DNA from: Bacteroidota bacterium
Lineage (GTDB): Bacteria; Bacteroidota; Ignavibacteria; Kryptoniales; JAKASW01
NCBI GenBank assembly: GCA_021789975.1
Contig: JAJYIT010000008.1
Coordinates: 62,001-126,000 of the forward strand
DNA length: 64,000 nucleotides
Reading direction: 5' to 3'
The notes beneath the pieces are model-generated. The model had not been told where the DNA came from. It searched no databases and worked only from the letters and a program-made list of their open reading frames with translations. The first letter of the stretch is position 1; each line of letters begins with the position of its first letter. The position numbers and the translations under genes were made by a program. Below are positions 50,457-59,821 of the stretch, in pieces.

Positions 50457-51332
50457 TTAGTTTTTTAAGAGTGAAATCGACTTTCTTGCGGCGGATTCGC
50501 CTGCCCGAATCATCTCATCGAGCTTCTCGAAATTTGCCCAATACGTCTGGCCAACGTTGGGGTGTATGACCACATCTGCCTGGGAAAGCCAGACTCTTGT
50601 CAGATAATAGCTCGTGATTTCCCCCGCTCTTAGGGCAACCTCGAAGGCGGTGTTCGGCTGGCCGCCCCTCTTGAGTTCCATAGAAACGTCTACCGCCACT
50701 ACCTGGCCTCCGAAGATCTTTCTGGCGGCCGCTACCGGGACTGTGCTTGTAGTGCTGCCGTCGACGTAGATCGATTTGCCGATCTTCACAGGTTCCACTA
50801 TTCCTGGAATCAACGAGCTTGCTTCGACAGCTCTCAACAGGGACCCGCTGTTGAAAATCACTTCCCTGCCCGTAATCAAATCTGTAGCGACCGAAACGAA
50901 CGGAACCTTGAGCTCATCAAATTCAATATCCGGGAGAAGCTCACGAAGGGTATCGCTGACGATGTTGCGTGAGAATATCGCCCGCGATCGTGCGGCTTTC
51001 AAATAGACGTACCCTCTTTCCAGCAGTTTAACGAGCCGGCTCGGTTCCTGGTAAGCTCCTAAATTTCCTGATAGCAGCAAGAAGAGTCTTCCGAATTCTT
51101 TGTTGAGCTTTGTGGACATGAACTTTCTGAAGACTTCCTCGACCTCAATTGCATCGCCATAATATGAAAACATAGCCCCAACGACTGCCCCCATACTCGT
51201 GCCGGCAATCCCCTTTATCCCTATTCCCTCGTTTTGCAAAATCTTTAGAACACCGACATGCGCGAGGCCGCGAGCCCCTCCGCCACCAAGTGCCAACACG
51301 TAGCCATCGTTCTTCTTACGAAATATCTGCAA
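50457..51332 (-). CDS. Patatin-like phospholipase family protein
   Basis: ALGGGGARGLAHVGVLKIL; GIAGTSMGAVVGAMFSYYG (GxSxG); IYVDGSTTSTVPVAAARKIFG. Confidence 0.93.
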   Translation of the reverse strand: MQIFRKKNDGYVLALGGGGARGLAHVGVLKILQNEGIGIKGIAGTSMGAVVGAMFSYYGDAIEVEEVFRKFMSTKLNKEFGRLFLLLSGNLGAYQEPSRLVKLLERGYVYLKAARSRAIFSRNIVSDTLRELLPDIEFDELKVPFVSVATDLITGREVIFNSGSLLRAVEASSLIPGIVEPVKIGKSIYVDGSTTSTVPVAAARKIFGGQVVAVDVSMELKRGGQPNTAFEVALRAGEITSYYLTRVWLSQADVVIHPNVGQTYWANFEKLDEMIRAGESAARKSISLLKN

Positions 51333-51391
51333 CGTCCGTGATTCCGAATTCTGGTCTTAGATCATTGCTCATCTGAGGAAGTATATTACTT

Positions 51392-52363
51392 TCAGTTTAC
51401 TCTTGCTACCACAAAGTCAGTGAGCATCAACAAGGAGTCCTTAGCTGCAGAGTCCTTTATTGAATCCAGCTCCCTTTTCGCCAATGTCACATATTCGTCA
51501 GCTTTTTTTATAGCTTTTTCTATGCCACCGTAAGACTCCGCAAACTCAATCACCTCGCCGATTTTCGATCCAACTTTCCCGTTCTTGAGAAGTTTTAGAA
51601 CCGCCCCTGATTTTCGGCTCGGTGCCGCTTCAAATGCATAGATCAGTGGGAGAGTAACTTTTCTTTCTTTGATGTCACCGCCGATCGGTTTTCCCAACGT
51701 GGCCTTCTTTCCTCTATAATCGAGGACATCGTCGCGAATTTGGAATGCCATCCCGAGGTATTCGCCGAAATTCCTGAGGTGTGCAATCACATCCTGATCA
51801 GTGGTAGCACTTACTGCTCCCAGCTCGCAACATGTGGAAATAAGTGAAGCGGTTTTGTCGGCAATAATTCTGAAATATGTCTTCTCATCCATATCAAGTT
51901 GTTTTGATTTTTGAATCTGAAGAAGTTCTCCTTCACTCATCCTTTTTACAGCGACCGAGCTCACCTGCAGAAACCCAAACTCCTGGTTAGTCAGGGATAC
52001 CAGCAGGCCTCTGGAAAGCAGGTAGTCGCCCATCAGGACAGCTATCTTGTTTTTCCACGTTGCATTGATCGATGCCAGTCCCCGACGTACATCCGCACTG
52101 TCAACCACATCATCATGGATCAAGGTTGCGGTGTGGAGGAGTTCGACAAGCGTAGCAGCATGGTAAGTGCTCTGATTTATTCCACCTGCAGCATCCGCCG
52201 AAAGGAGTACGAGTATCGGGCGGATCTTTTTCCCCTTTTGCATCAGGATGTAGCGTGCTATTGTATCAACAAGTCCAACGTTGGAACGAATTGACGCTTT
52301 GAATTGAGTTCTAAACTTTTTAATGTGCCCCTCGACCGGGGCAATTACTTCATCGAGATTCAA
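51392..52363 (-). CDS. Polyprenyl (E-) diphosphate synthase
   Basis: GKKIRPILVLLSADA; LLHTATLIHDDVVDSADVRRG (DDxxD); FQIRDDVLDYRGKKATLGKPIGGDIKERKVTLPLIYA. Confidence 0.95.
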   Translation of the reverse strand: MNLDEVIAPVEGHIKKFRTQFKASIRSNVGLVDTIARYILMQKGKKIRPILVLLSADAAGGINQSTYHAATLVELLHTATLIHDDVVDSADVRRGLASINATWKNKIAVLMGDYLLSRGLLVSLTNQEFGFLQVSSVAVKRMSEGELLQIQKSKQLDMDEKTYFRIIADKTASLISTCCELGAVSATTDQDVIAHLRNFGEYLGMAFQIRDDVLDYRGKKATLGKPIGGDIKERKVTLPLIYAFEAAPSRKSGAVLKLLKNGKVGSKIGEVIEFAESYGGIEKAIKKADEYVTLAKRELDSIKDSAAKDSLLMLTDFVVARVN

Positions 52364-52381
52364 ATTTCACCTGTAACTTAA

Positions 52382-53167
52382 CTATGCGGAAGGCGATTCC
52401 TTCTTGAGTTTATCGGCTCTCACAAACTTCACCACGAAGATTGAGATTTCGTAAAGCAGGTACAGGGGGATCGCAACCATGATCTGGCTGGCGACGTCAG
52501 GACCGGGGGTGATTGCCGCCGCGACAAGGAGGATCACAATAACGGCGTGGCGCCTGTACTTTCTCATGAATTGCGGACTAAGAATCCCAAGCTTGGCGAG
52601 AAAGAACGACAGCATGGGCAGCTCGAACACAACGCCGCAGGCGAGGATCATCCCGGTTATGAATCCGAAGTATGCCTGCACATCGATTATGTTCTGGATG
52701 TCCGGGGAACCGAAGCCGGAGAAGAATGAGAGAGCCTTCGGAATAAGGATGAAATATCCGAACGCACCACCAAGGAGAAAGAAGAAGGTCGAGAAAAACA
52801 CAATAGAGGTGATATACTTCCGCTCGCGCGGGAATAACGCCGGCTCCACAAATTTCCAGAATTGGTAGAGCGTATTGGGAATGCTGACTATGATGCCGGC
52901 TATCAGAACTATTTCCATATACAGCATGAGCTGCCCATACGGCTTGAGGTTCTGAATCTTCAGCGGCGGGTTGCTGTGGATAGCCGGAGCAAGCAGGAAC
53001 TTGTTTACAATGTCGTCAGCAAAAAAAGCACATATGATTGTCCCTATGCCGATACCCACGAGTGCCCAAATAAGTCTGACACGAAGCTCCTCTAGATGTT
53101 CCCAAAAGGACATTTCTCTCGGAGCTTCTTCTTCAGGAAGCTCAATATCATTGGCTCTTTCAGTCAC
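52382..53167 (-). CDS. tatC: Sec-independent protein translocase TatC
   Basis: MSFWEHLEELRVRLIWALVGIGIGTIICAFF; FGFITGMILACGVVFELPMLSFFLAKLGIL; RKYRRHAVIVILLVAAAITPGPDVASQIMVAIPLYLLYEISI. Confidence 0.97.
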   Translation of the reverse strand: MTERANDIELPEEEAPREMSFWEHLEELRVRLIWALVGIGIGTIICAFFADDIVNKFLLAPAIHSNPPLKIQNLKPYGQLMLYMEIVLIAGIIVSIPNTLYQFWKFVEPALFPRERKYITSIVFFSTFFFLLGGAFGYFILIPKALSFFSGFGSPDIQNIIDVQAYFGFITGMILACGVVFELPMLSFFLAKLGILSPQFMRKYRRHAVIVILLVAAAITPGPDVASQIMVAIPLYLLYEISIFVVKFVRADKLKKESPSA

Positions 53168-53185
53168 GATTACCGAATCCCCGCG

Positions 53186-54556
53186 TCAGTTCAAGTTTCC
53201 CCCGGTGCCACTCATCACTCTCCCGGTTTCATCTGCTCCAGCCGCCAGAGACTCCGTCGAAAAATTATGCAGCGGGAATTCCCGGCAAAGGCTCTTTACT
53301 TCTGCTTTTACTTCAGCGTAAATATTTTCTTTTCCGACATTTGATACGACGCGATCGATGAGGTCTGCGACTATCTTGATCTCGTTTTCTTTGAAGCCAC
53401 GGGTGGTTACTGCAGGGGTGCCGATCCTTATTCCGCTCGTCACCATCGGTGACTTGTCGTCGAAAGGTACCATGTTCTTGTTGACAGTTATGCCGCTTTG
53501 TTCGAGCCCCTTCTCCGCATCCTTACCGGTCACATTCTTGTTTCGTAGATCGACAAGCACCAGATGGTTATCTGTCCCGCCGGACACAAGTTCGTAACCT
53601 CGATTGATCAACTGCCGGGAAAGCTCTCGGGCATTAGCAACGATTTGCTGCGTGTAGGCTTTAAAAGCAGGCTGGAGGTTTTCTCCGAATCCAACCGCCT
53701 TCGCAGCAATCACATGCATCAGCGGTCCCCCCTGGATACCGGGCATAACATTCGAGTCAACAATCTCCGACATCATCTTGAGTCTCCCGGATTTCGGCGC
53801 GGTCAAACCGAACGGATTTTCATAATCCTTCCCAATAAGGATAAGCCCGCCTCTCGGACCTCGGAGAGTCTTGTGGGTTGTGGATGTCACGATATGACAG
53901 TACGGAAGAGGATCGTTCAGCAACTTCGTCGCAATCAATCCGGCAGGATGTGCAATGTCTGCCATGAGGTAGGCGCCGACTTTATCGGCGATTTGCCGAA
54001 ACGCTTTGAAGTCGATATCTCTCGGGTAGGCGCTGGCCCCTACCACTATCATCTTCGGTTTATGTTCAAGCGTCAGCCTCTCGACTTCGGACAGGTCTAT
54101 TCTTCCCGTTGCCCTATCGACGCCGTATGGCACGATATTAAACAGTTTCCCGCTGAAGTTGACCGGGGATCCATGTGTCAGATGGCCACCGTGAGAGAGG
54201 TTCATTCCGAGAATTGTGTCTCCCGGTTTTATGAAGGAGAAATACGCGGCCATGTTTGCCTGGCTGCCGGCATGCGGCTGGACGTTGGCGTACTCCGCAC
54301 CGAACAAATTCTTAACCCTCTCACGCGCAATATTTTCTGCTTCATCGACAAACTCGCAGCCCCCATAGTACCTCTTACCGGGATACCCTTCCGCGTACTT
54401 GTTGGTCAAGACGGATCCGAGCGCAGACAATACAGGCGCACTGACAAAATTCTCGGACGCTATAAGTTCTATGGTGCTGTCCTGGCGACCGATTTCTTTA
54501 TTGATCGCCCGGTATATTTCACTATCGGATCGTTTGAGAATTTCAAGAAAGTCCAT
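53186..54556 (-). CDS. glyA: Serine hydroxymethyltransferase
   Basis: [83 protein letters not shown]. Confidence 0.98.
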   Translation of the reverse strand: MDFLEILKRSDSEIYRAINKEIGRQDSTIELIASENFVSAPVLSALGSVLTNKYAEGYPGKRYYGGCEFVDEAENIARERVKNLFGAEYANVQPHAGSQANMAAYFSFIKPGDTILGMNLSHGGHLTHGSPVNFSGKLFNIVPYGVDRATGRIDLSEVERLTLEHKPKMIVVGASAYPRDIDFKAFRQIADKVGAYLMADIAHPAGLIATKLLNDPLPYCHIVTSTTHKTLRGPRGGLILIGKDYENPFGLTAPKSGRLKMMSEIVDSNVMPGIQGGPLMHVIAAKAVGFGENLQPAFKAYTQQIVANARELSRQLINRGYELVSGGTDNHLVLVDLRNKNVTGKDAEKGLEQSGITVNKNMVPFDDKSPMVTSGIRIGTPAVTTRGFKENEIKIVADLIDRVVSNVGKENIYAEVKAEVKSLCREFPLHNFSTESLAAGADETGRVMSGTGGNLN

Positions 54557-54627
54557 GATACCTCGTTTTCATGTTTTCAAGTTAAGCGTAGAAATTGGAT
54601 GACTGAAACGCGGACTTTAAGAAGTTG

Positions 54628-55077
54628 TCAGCAGCCGCTGAGGGAATGTATCTTCTCGATCCGCCTCTCATGCCTTCCACCTTCGAACGGAGTCGACAAC
54701 CAGACTTTGATTATTTCTTCTGCCACGTCCCAGGGGACTAAACGTCCCCCAAGGTTCAGCACATTCGCATTATTATGCCGCCGCGACAGTTCAGCCATCT
54801 CGGCGGTCATGCAGAGGGCAGCTCTCACATTTTCGACTTTGTTCGAGACGATGCTCGCACCAATTCCACTGCCGCATATGACGATGCCCTTTTCGCATTC
54901 GCCGGTACTAACCGATTTTGCAGCCGGATAGGCAAAGTCCGGGTAATCACAAGGGTCCGGACTAAATGTTCCGAAATCCCTGTAAGGTAAATTCAATTGA
55001 TCGAGCAATTGCCTGGCTCTCTCCTTGAACTCAAAGCCGGCATGGTCGGACGCAATGGCGATCATGATTCTTCTCAA
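54628..55077 (-). CDS. rpiB: Ribose-5-phosphate isomerase B
   Basis: IAIASDHAGFEFKERARQLLDQL; CDYPDFAYPAAKSVSTGECEKGIVICGSGIGASIVSNKVENVRAALC; RRHNNANVLNLGGRLV. Confidence 0.96.
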   Translation of the reverse strand: MRRIMIAIASDHAGFEFKERARQLLDQLNLPYRDFGTFSPDPCDYPDFAYPAAKSVSTGECEKGIVICGSGIGASIVSNKVENVRAALCMTAEMAELSRRHNNANVLNLGGRLVPWDVAEEIIKVWLSTPFEGGRHERRIEKIHSLSGC

Positions 55078-56339
55078 TCTCCTACCGGTCTGATGAACCA
55101 GACTTCACCAAAAGTGAAGGACACGTAAAGTCTGAATACTCGTTCGTGCAGCAAAAGATCACTCGACAGGCCGCGAAATCCATATTGTGCGGCTATATCC
55201 ACTGTTGCAGAACGGCTTACCGGTAATTCGATACCGGCGGTGCCAAACAACTCATCAACCTGCTGTGTTGATCCTGTCTTGGTAGGAAGTGAAAACTGTG
55301 TTTTCTCATAGTACAACCCGGCCCGGATGATTCTCCGATCAAATAAGTACCCGATATCTCGTCCCTGCAGTAGCTCAATGCCGCCACCGACGAACAGGGT
55401 GTTATCAAAACTCCCCTGATGAGTGAATGTGTCCCGGTATTTTGACAACTGCTGCGACCTGACATCAAGTACGGCTACGAAGTGATTGTTGAACCGCTTC
55501 GATATGCCGACTCCAATTTCCGACGGGATATATCCGTTTGCCGGTTGAGAGAAGATAGTGTCCAAACCATCAGAGTAAATATTGTTCAGCTCATAAGAAC
55601 CGGCAAGATTGTAGGAACTCCTGTAATACGCTCCTATGTCGAGACCGCTCAGAAACTTTAGAGTGGTGATCTTGTCCAGGTCCCCTATTATTACTCCAAA
55701 AGATCCGGCTGGTCCTCTCAAGTATACACTGTTGTCGGAAAATGAACCCTGATACGCGGTATTAGAAAAAGTGACATTGCCGATAGACTGCATCCTGCCA
55801 AACGCATACCTGAACATTCCCCCGATGCTTATTTCATTGATCGGAGAGAAGCTTAGGCCGAACAGGCCTTCACCGAGACCACCGGACCCGGATTTTTGAT
55901 ATGAGTACTGCGGAACATTAGCGGTCGAGTCGTACGTCGCATTAATCTTATACTGATAGCTACTCATAGGTGCAAAGCCTGCGGCCATCGAGATTCCAAG
56001 GCTTCTCGCTATGGGCACGGCGATAAGTCCTCCTCCGAACGTTCCGTTTGCGTAGTACGAAGACAAATTCGTCGTGTTGTCCTGAGAGGTCACACCCGAG
56101 AAACCATAAGTTCCGGTGGCCTGGACGTTCTCCAGACCGGACCATGTCGCCGGGTTCAGCCTGTTCAGATAGCCATTCTCAATCAATGCCAGGCCCGCGT
56201 TCCCCATACCAGCAGACCTGTCGCCGGCGAAGCTGGTAAAAGCGCCGGGACCTTGGGCAGACAGCGGTGACCCGTCCTGAGCAAACAACGTTGCAACCAG
56301 GCATTGGAGCAAAACAAACGCAGCCAGAATTTTCTTCAT
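55074..56339 (-). CDS. Outer-membrane beta-barrel protein (FadL/OmpP1-like)
   Basis: Signal peptide (KKILAAFVLLQCLVATLFAQ); GAFTSFAGDRSAGMGNAGLALIENGYLNRLNPATWSGLENVQ; many amphipathic beta strands. Confidence 0.7.
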   Translation of the reverse strand: MKKILAAFVLLQCLVATLFAQDGSPLSAQGPGAFTSFAGDRSAGMGNAGLALIENGYLNRLNPATWSGLENVQATGTYGFSGVTSQDNTTNLSSYYANGTFGGGLIAVPIARSLGISMAAGFAPMSSYQYKINATYDSTANVPQYSYQKSGSGGLGEGLFGLSFSPINEISIGGMFRYAFGRMQSIGNVTFSNTAYQGSFSDNSVYLRGPAGSFGVIIGDLDKITTLKFLSGLDIGAYYRSSYNLAGSYELNNIYSDGLDTIFSQPANGYIPSEIGVGISKRFNNHFVAVLDVRSQQLSKYRDTFTHQGSFDNTLFVGGGIELLQGRDIGYLFDRRIIRAGLYYEKTQFSLPTKTGSTQQVDELFGTAGIELPVSRSATVDIAAQYGFRGLSSDLLLHERVFRLYVSFTFGEVWFIRPVGD

Positions 56340-57523
56340 CTTTTCCCTGCCGGTGAATAAGTAATGGTGAGCTTCGGCTTCAGAGAATCGGGCGCGTTTT
56401 CATCGAACAAGATTCTCGTGTCCACATTTGTGTACTCATTGCCACGGGTGAGCATGAAGCCGTAGTTACCATGATTCAACATCAATTGGACCGGGGTTGT
56501 TACATTGAAAACGTATTTGTTGCCTGTTCGGGTCGCGAGTGCAAAAGACGCAGCGCTGATCGCGTCTGTCGCGGGATTGATAATGTAGAAAGCCGAAAGA
56601 GAATCGGACGACCCACTGTAATAAAGAGAGTCAAGTGTATCAGCATACACAGTGAGCTGGGCGAAATTGACGATTGAAAAATTTGGGACCTGGCTCAGAT
56701 CAAACATCAGATTCTCCCTCAAACCTGTGCCACTTTGGACCAGCCTATAAGTGTTTGGAGGTGCAAAAATCGGAGCATATACAGATGGATATGTCTCCGC
56801 GACATAAGTCGTAATGCTCGAAGAGCTTCTAACCGTGTCAGCGATACCGTTAATAGTGCATGCCACCTCTATCTCGGGAACACCGGTGGTCGATAATGCG
56901 GAATACAAGTTTAGAATGCCCATGATGTTTTGCGGGATCAGAATGAATCCATAGTTCTTCACACTAGTATCCTGCGTCGCAACGGCCCACCGACGCACCA
57001 CGCCGGTGTCGAGATTGAGAGTTACCATGGAATCATTTACGCTGATCGGCGGCTGAGAAAGGATGATGTTTGTACCACCGTGTGTAGTCAACACGCTTAC
57101 ACTGTCCCACGTATATGTCGATGAATTCCATGTAGTATCCATGAGATATCCATCAAGCTGAATATTCCTGACATCGGTACCTGGAGGCTGAAGGGTATGA
57201 GGTCCGCGCGTAAATATCAGTTGGGCTGAAGTAATCGAGCTCGCATAGTAAACCGAGTCGAGACCAAGAAATTCCATCAAGACACGCGCCTCAGTCCATG
57301 GTACTTTGCCGAGACAAAGGAGATTACTCGCCCCATTTGCCAGCCCGAGATTTACCTGACTGGATGTCACCTTGACTGAATCGGAATTGAAATACCTGGG
57401 GGTGAGGGTATTGTCATACTTGACTAGCCACGAGCCTGCCTCGTTTATCTTGTCTGAGCAGCCCGTCAGGGCATATGCCAGCACAACGGCGACTAAGACA
57501 CCTTCAATTGTTCTTTTTCTCAA
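56336..57523 (-). CDS. Hypothetical lipoprotein (beta-sandwich-rich, DNRLRE-like C-terminal region tentative)
   Basis: Lipobox VLAYALTGC; C-terminus MLTRGNEYTNVDTRILFDENAPDSLKPKLTITYSP resembles DNRLRE-type endings. Confidence 0.6.
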   Translation of the reverse strand: MRKRTIEGVLVAVVLAYALTGCSDKINEAGSWLVKYDNTLTPRYFNSDSVKVTSSQVNLGLANGASNLLCLGKVPWTEARVLMEFLGLDSVYYASSITSAQLIFTRGPHTLQPPGTDVRNIQLDGYLMDTTWNSSTYTWDSVSVLTTHGGTNIILSQPPISVNDSMVTLNLDTGVVRRWAVATQDTSVKNYGFILIPQNIMGILNLYSALSTTGVPEIEVACTINGIADTVRSSSSITTYVAETYPSVYAPIFAPPNTYRLVQSGTGLRENLMFDLSQVPNFSIVNFAQLTVYADTLDSLYYSGSSDSLSAFYIINPATDAISAASFALATRTGNKYVFNVTTPVQLMLNHGNYGFMLTRGNEYTNVDTRILFDENAPDSLKPKLTITYSPAGKR

Positions 57524-58125
57524 TGGAACCCGCCTCCGGCGGACAGTTTTTGCTTGACGAAGTTTGTGACTGAATCGTAAAGGTTCTCAGCAAGATAATC
57601 TATTTTGATTCCGCCGTCAATGCACCGCTGATAGTCCGACTTACCGTAACCGGTCAACACAAGAGACGTCAACGCACCGGCATTCGTACCGCACTGCACA
57701 TCGCTCCACTTGTCTCCCACTACAAAGGATCTCGAAAGGTCGATATCGAACTCTTCTTGCGCCCGGATCAGCATCCCGATGTCGGGTTTTCTGCAAGTGC
57801 ACGCGATCCTGTCTCCATATTCAGGATGATGTGGGCAATAATATATTCCGTCCACTTTCGCACCCCTCTCCGCAAGCATATCGATGAGCCGTCTGTTGAC
57901 TGCTTCAACTTCTTCGATTGTCATCAGACCCCGCGAAATGCCTGACTGGTTCGAGATCACGATGACTTTCAATCCAAGACTATTGGCAATGCCAATTGCT
58001 TCTGGTGAACGTTCAATGAACTCAACCTGATCCGGATCGGTCAGGTAATCTTTATCGATGTTTATTGTGCCGTCGCGATCAATGAAGATCGCCCGATTGG
58101 TACGAACGGAATTCGCCGGCTTCAG
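57520..58125 (-). CDS. gmhB: HAD-IIIA phosphatase, D-glycero-D-manno-heptose 1,7-bisphosphate phosphatase-like (start extended to CTG 58125; track ORF starts at 57972)
   Basis: Open frame upstream of 57972 encodes NRAIFIDRDGTINIDKDYLTDPDQVEFIERSPEAIGIANSLG (HAD motif I), continuing into VIVISNQSGISRG, CTCRKPDIGMLIRA, FVVGDKWSDV. Confidence 0.88.
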   Translation of the reverse strand: MKPANSVRTNRAIFIDRDGTINIDKDYLTDPDQVEFIERSPEAIGIANSLGLKVIVISNQSGISRGLMTIEEVEAVNRRLIDMLAERGAKVDGIYYCPHHPEYGDRIACTCRKPDIGMLIRAQEEFDIDLSRSFVVGDKWSDVQCGTNAGALTSLVLTGYGKSDYQRCIDGGIKIDYLAENLYDSVTNFVKQKLSAGGGFH

Positions 58126-58199
58126 TGTTAACCTCTTTGGTTCAATTCTAGTCGAGGCAGTGTTCTATTACTCAGCCGAGCTTTCTCCCCAGGTCCCGT

Positions 58200-59684
58200 T
58201 CATTTTTGCAGTATCTTTTCGTACAGATCTGAATATTGGTGAGCGGAATTCGTCCATGAGAAGTCTTCAGACATTGCGTTTCTCATGATCTTCTGCCAGG
58301 TCTTCTGGTCCGCGAACAAGTTCACTGCCTTCGAGACGGCGCCAAGCAATTCATCGGCCTTGTAGTTGTTAAAGAAAAAGCCGGTGCCGGTCCCCTTTTG
58401 TGGATTAACTTCCTTAACCGTATCGACGAGACCGCCTGTACTTCGCACGATGGGTATCGTTCCATACTTCAGACTGTACAGCTGGTTTAAACCGCACGGC
58501 TCATACTTGCTTGGCATAAGAAATATATCAGCCGCCCCTTCGATCAAATGGGACAGCTCGTCGTCGAAATTAAGCTGCAGGGCAAATCTGCCGTTGTACT
58601 TCTTTGCCAGTGTTTCGAGCAGAGTGTGATATTGCTTCTCACCTGTCCCGAGCAAGATGAAGCTTAAGTTCAACTTCATTATATCCTGGAACGCCTGAAT
58701 TAGCAGGTCAATTCCTTTTTGCTCGACCAGCCTCGTGACCATCCCGATCAAAGGAGCTTGCGGGTCAGCCTTCATATCGAATTTCTTGAGAAGATACTTC
58801 TTATTCTCAACCTTGGCATCGAGGGTCTTTATGCTGTATTTGAATGGGATGAACGGATCGGTGTCAGGATTCCAGATGCTGTAATCAATTCCATTTACGA
58901 TTCCAGTGAATGTCTTCTTCCTCTTCCTCAGCACGCCATCCATCCCGCAGCCGAATTCCTCGCTCTCGGAGATCTCTTTGGCGTAAGTATTGCTGACCGT
59001 AGTAACATAGTCCGAATAGACGATGCCCGCTTTCATGAAACTGAGTTTCCCAAAAAATTCAGCGCCCTCCGGCGTGAAGACGTCTGCAGGCAGACCGGTC
59101 TTGACAAATGTTTCCTCCGGAAAATTGCCCTGGTAGCTGACGTTATGGATCGTGAAGACGGTTTTAATTTTCTTGAAGAAAGGATCCTTGGAAAAAATCT
59201 TCTTCAGGTAAACCGGCACCAATCCGCTCTGCCAGTCGTTGCAATGAATTATATCGGGCGCCCATCCTAATCGTTTCAAAATTTCGAAGATGCCGCGGGA
59301 GTAGAAAATAAACCTTTCGTCGTTGTCATGGTAATCCTTCTTGGATCGCGGGTCTTGATAGATACCCGGCCTTCCGAAATATTCCTGGCTGTCTATAAAA
59401 TAGATCTGGACCTTCGTTCGCTCGCCGACCAGGAAGGAAGACTTGACATTTAGCTTGGCAACTTTCTTACCGATGGGGATATCGATATCCTTCAGCCTGA
59501 TAATTTCATGGATACGAAATTTTCTCTCATTTACAAATCCGTATCTCGGTATCGCCAGTCTGACATCGTTCCCAATTTCCTTCAGTGCCTGCGGCAACGA
59601 ACTGGCAACATCCGCAAGCCCGCCGGTTTTTGCAAACGGGAACACCTCTGATGAAAGGAAAAGAACATTGAAGGGTTGACTCAT
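58200..59684 (-). CDS. glgA: Glycogen synthase
   Basis: VLFLSSEVFPFAKTGGLADVASSLPQAL; DIIHCNDWQSGLVPVYLKK; TVFTIHNVSYQG; MPSKYEPCGLNQLYSLKYGTIPIVRSTGGLVDTV. Confidence 0.96.
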   Translation of the reverse strand: MSQPFNVLFLSSEVFPFAKTGGLADVASSLPQALKEIGNDVRLAIPRYGFVNERKFRIHEIIRLKDIDIPIGKKVAKLNVKSSFLVGERTKVQIYFIDSQEYFGRPGIYQDPRSKKDYHDNDERFIFYSRGIFEILKRLGWAPDIIHCNDWQSGLVPVYLKKIFSKDPFFKKIKTVFTIHNVSYQGNFPEETFVKTGLPADVFTPEGAEFFGKLSFMKAGIVYSDYVTTVSNTYAKEISESEEFGCGMDGVLRKRKKTFTGIVNGIDYSIWNPDTDPFIPFKYSIKTLDAKVENKKYLLKKFDMKADPQAPLIGMVTRLVEQKGIDLLIQAFQDIMKLNLSFILLGTGEKQYHTLLETLAKKYNGRFALQLNFDDELSHLIEGAADIFLMPSKYEPCGLNQLYSLKYGTIPIVRSTGGLVDTVKEVNPQKGTGTGFFFNNYKADELLGAVSKAVNLFADQKTWQKIMRNAMSEDFSWTNSAHQYSDLYEKILQK

Positions 59685-59767
59685 CTCATACCATGATTTA
59701 TTTGTAAAAAATACCAAAAATTTGACCAACAATCAATTCTATTTGTTGCTTCACGTACCACCTTATC

Positions 59768-59798
59768 TTGAATCACTAACAGCCGTGAAATATATTTG
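59768..59798 (+). promoter_or_regulatory. Candidate promoter for the MBL/beta-CASP gene
   Basis: TTGAAT - 17 nt - TATATT (also reads TATATTTG, matching the Bacteroidota TAnnTTTG -7 element), about 24 nt before the ATG at 59822. Confidence 0.45.
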
Positions 59799-59821
59799 AT
59801 AAAACACGGCGGCAGAAAAAG

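Noticed and set aside
53564-54931. 455-aa plus-strand ORF antisense to glyA and rpiB
   Set aside because: Entirely antisense to two unambiguous conserved genes; composition (Cys/His/Arg rich) typical of shadow ORFs in high-GC-third-position genes; no recognisable domain.
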